Shown one piece after another: positions 15,524 through 15,676 of a stretch of 15,676 nucleotides of DNA. The DNA comes from Pseudomonadota bacterium (GTDB taxonomy: Bacteria > Pseudomonadota > Gammaproteobacteria > Xanthomonadales > Rhodanobacteraceae), in assembly GCA_018241165.1 (NCBI GenBank), contig JAFEEK010000465.1, positions 1 through 15,676 on the forward strand, in the 5' to 3' direction. Below the pieces are notes generated by a model that saw nothing but the letters and a program-made list of their open reading frames with translations, did not search any database and was not told the origin of the DNA. Made by a program: the position numbers and the translations under genes. The first letter of the stretch is position 1; the number at the start of each line of letters is the position of its first letter.

Positions 15524-15676
15524 ATGCGGTTGAATCTGATCGGACTGCTCCTGTTTTGTTTTGCTGCGAATGCAGCGGCGGCGGGTCATCTGCGCGTCGA
15601 GCACGCCTGGATTCGCGCCGCGCCGCCGGGAGTGCCGATGCTGGCCGGCTACGCGACGTTGCGCAACGATGGCGAC
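15524..15676 (+). CDS. PCu(A)C-family periplasmic copper chaperone (N-terminal part)
   Basis: The first 51 codons of a gene cut by the window edge. ATG 15524 is followed by a signal peptide (MRLNLIGLLLFCFAANAAAA, cleavage near residues 19-21) and then LRVEHAWIRAAPPGVPMLAG (23-42) and YATLRNDGD. The sequence AWxRAxPPGxxMxAGYxxLxNxGD is the opening of the PCu(A)C/DUF461 family, periplasmic Cu(I)-binding proteins that help deliver copper to cytochrome oxidase. The first candidate Met ligand (Met39) is present; the remaining Met/His ligands would lie outside the window. GGCGAG six bases upstream may serve as ribosome binding site. It is divergent from the crotonase gene by 57 bp; TATCAT at 15494-15499 is a possible -10 box. 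Confidence 0.82.
   Translation, partial: MRLNLIGLLLFCFAANAAAAGHLRVEHAWIRAAPPGVPMLAGYATLRNDGD

Overview
The window is a stretch of GC-rich bacterial chromosome made mostly of conserved housekeeping genes. The chain hrcA-grpE-dnaK-(extra gene)-dnaJ with dapB close by, the scpA-scpB-rluB operon, and the types of intergenic palindrome suggest a gammaproteobacterium of the order Lysobacterales (Xanthomonadales), perhaps Rhodanobacteraceae. That placement comes from gene order and protein character, not from a database search. I see no phage, insertion sequence, CRISPR array, rRNA or tRNA gene.

Layout, left to right. (1) Positions 1-1641: the 3' part of a methionine/glutamine-type aminotransferase, overlapping an omega-amidase of the YafV/Nit2 type. 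Together they would form a transamination plus omega-amidase (glutaminase II / methionine salvage) unit. (2) 1638-1877, minus strand: a small unrecognised protein, convergent with the amidase and sharing the four bases CTAG for both stop codons. (3) 2128-2898: an exported CsgG-like protein with its own promoter candidate and a strong intrinsic terminator. (4) 5910 back to 2905, minus strand: scpA-scpB-rluB (chromosome condensation and 23S rRNA pseudouridylation). rluB starts inside the scpB stop codon (ATGA) and has a long basic, repeat-containing tail. (5) 5911-6248: an intergenic region carrying a good sigma-32 promoter for hrcA. (6) 6249-11766: the heat-shock cluster hrcA, grpE, dnaK, a TMEM175-family membrane protein, and dnaJ. 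A second, near-consensus sigma-32 promoter lies directly before dnaK. A 14-bp-arm palindrome separates hrcA from grpE, and a 130-bp multi-hairpin element separates dnaK from the membrane-protein gene, which overlaps dnaJ by four bases. (7) 13717 back to 11780, minus strand: an exported M61-family metallopeptidase with a PDZ-like domain. (8) 13890-14702: dapB of lysine/diaminopimelate synthesis, convergent with (9) 15466 back to 14699, a crotonase-fold enzyme with the active-site pattern of an enoyl-CoA isomerase; this pair also shares a CTAG. (10) 15524 to the end: the start of an exported PCu(A)C-type copper chaperone.

The heat-shock cluster is the most informative part. HrcA would act as repressor and DnaK/DnaJ/GrpE as the Hsp70 machine. 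The two sigma-32 promoters allow dnaK to be made in excess of hrcA, and the hairpin elements between cistrons could further adjust relative amounts. No CIRCE operator was found, so HrcA probably acts elsewhere (for example on groESL). The unusual part is the predicted TMEM175-type membrane protein between dnaK and dnaJ, apparently translationally coupled to dnaJ. I did not find a clearly new multi-gene system. The points that merit checking are that insertion, the structured repeats, the two CTAG-sharing convergent pairs, and the architecture of the RluB tail.
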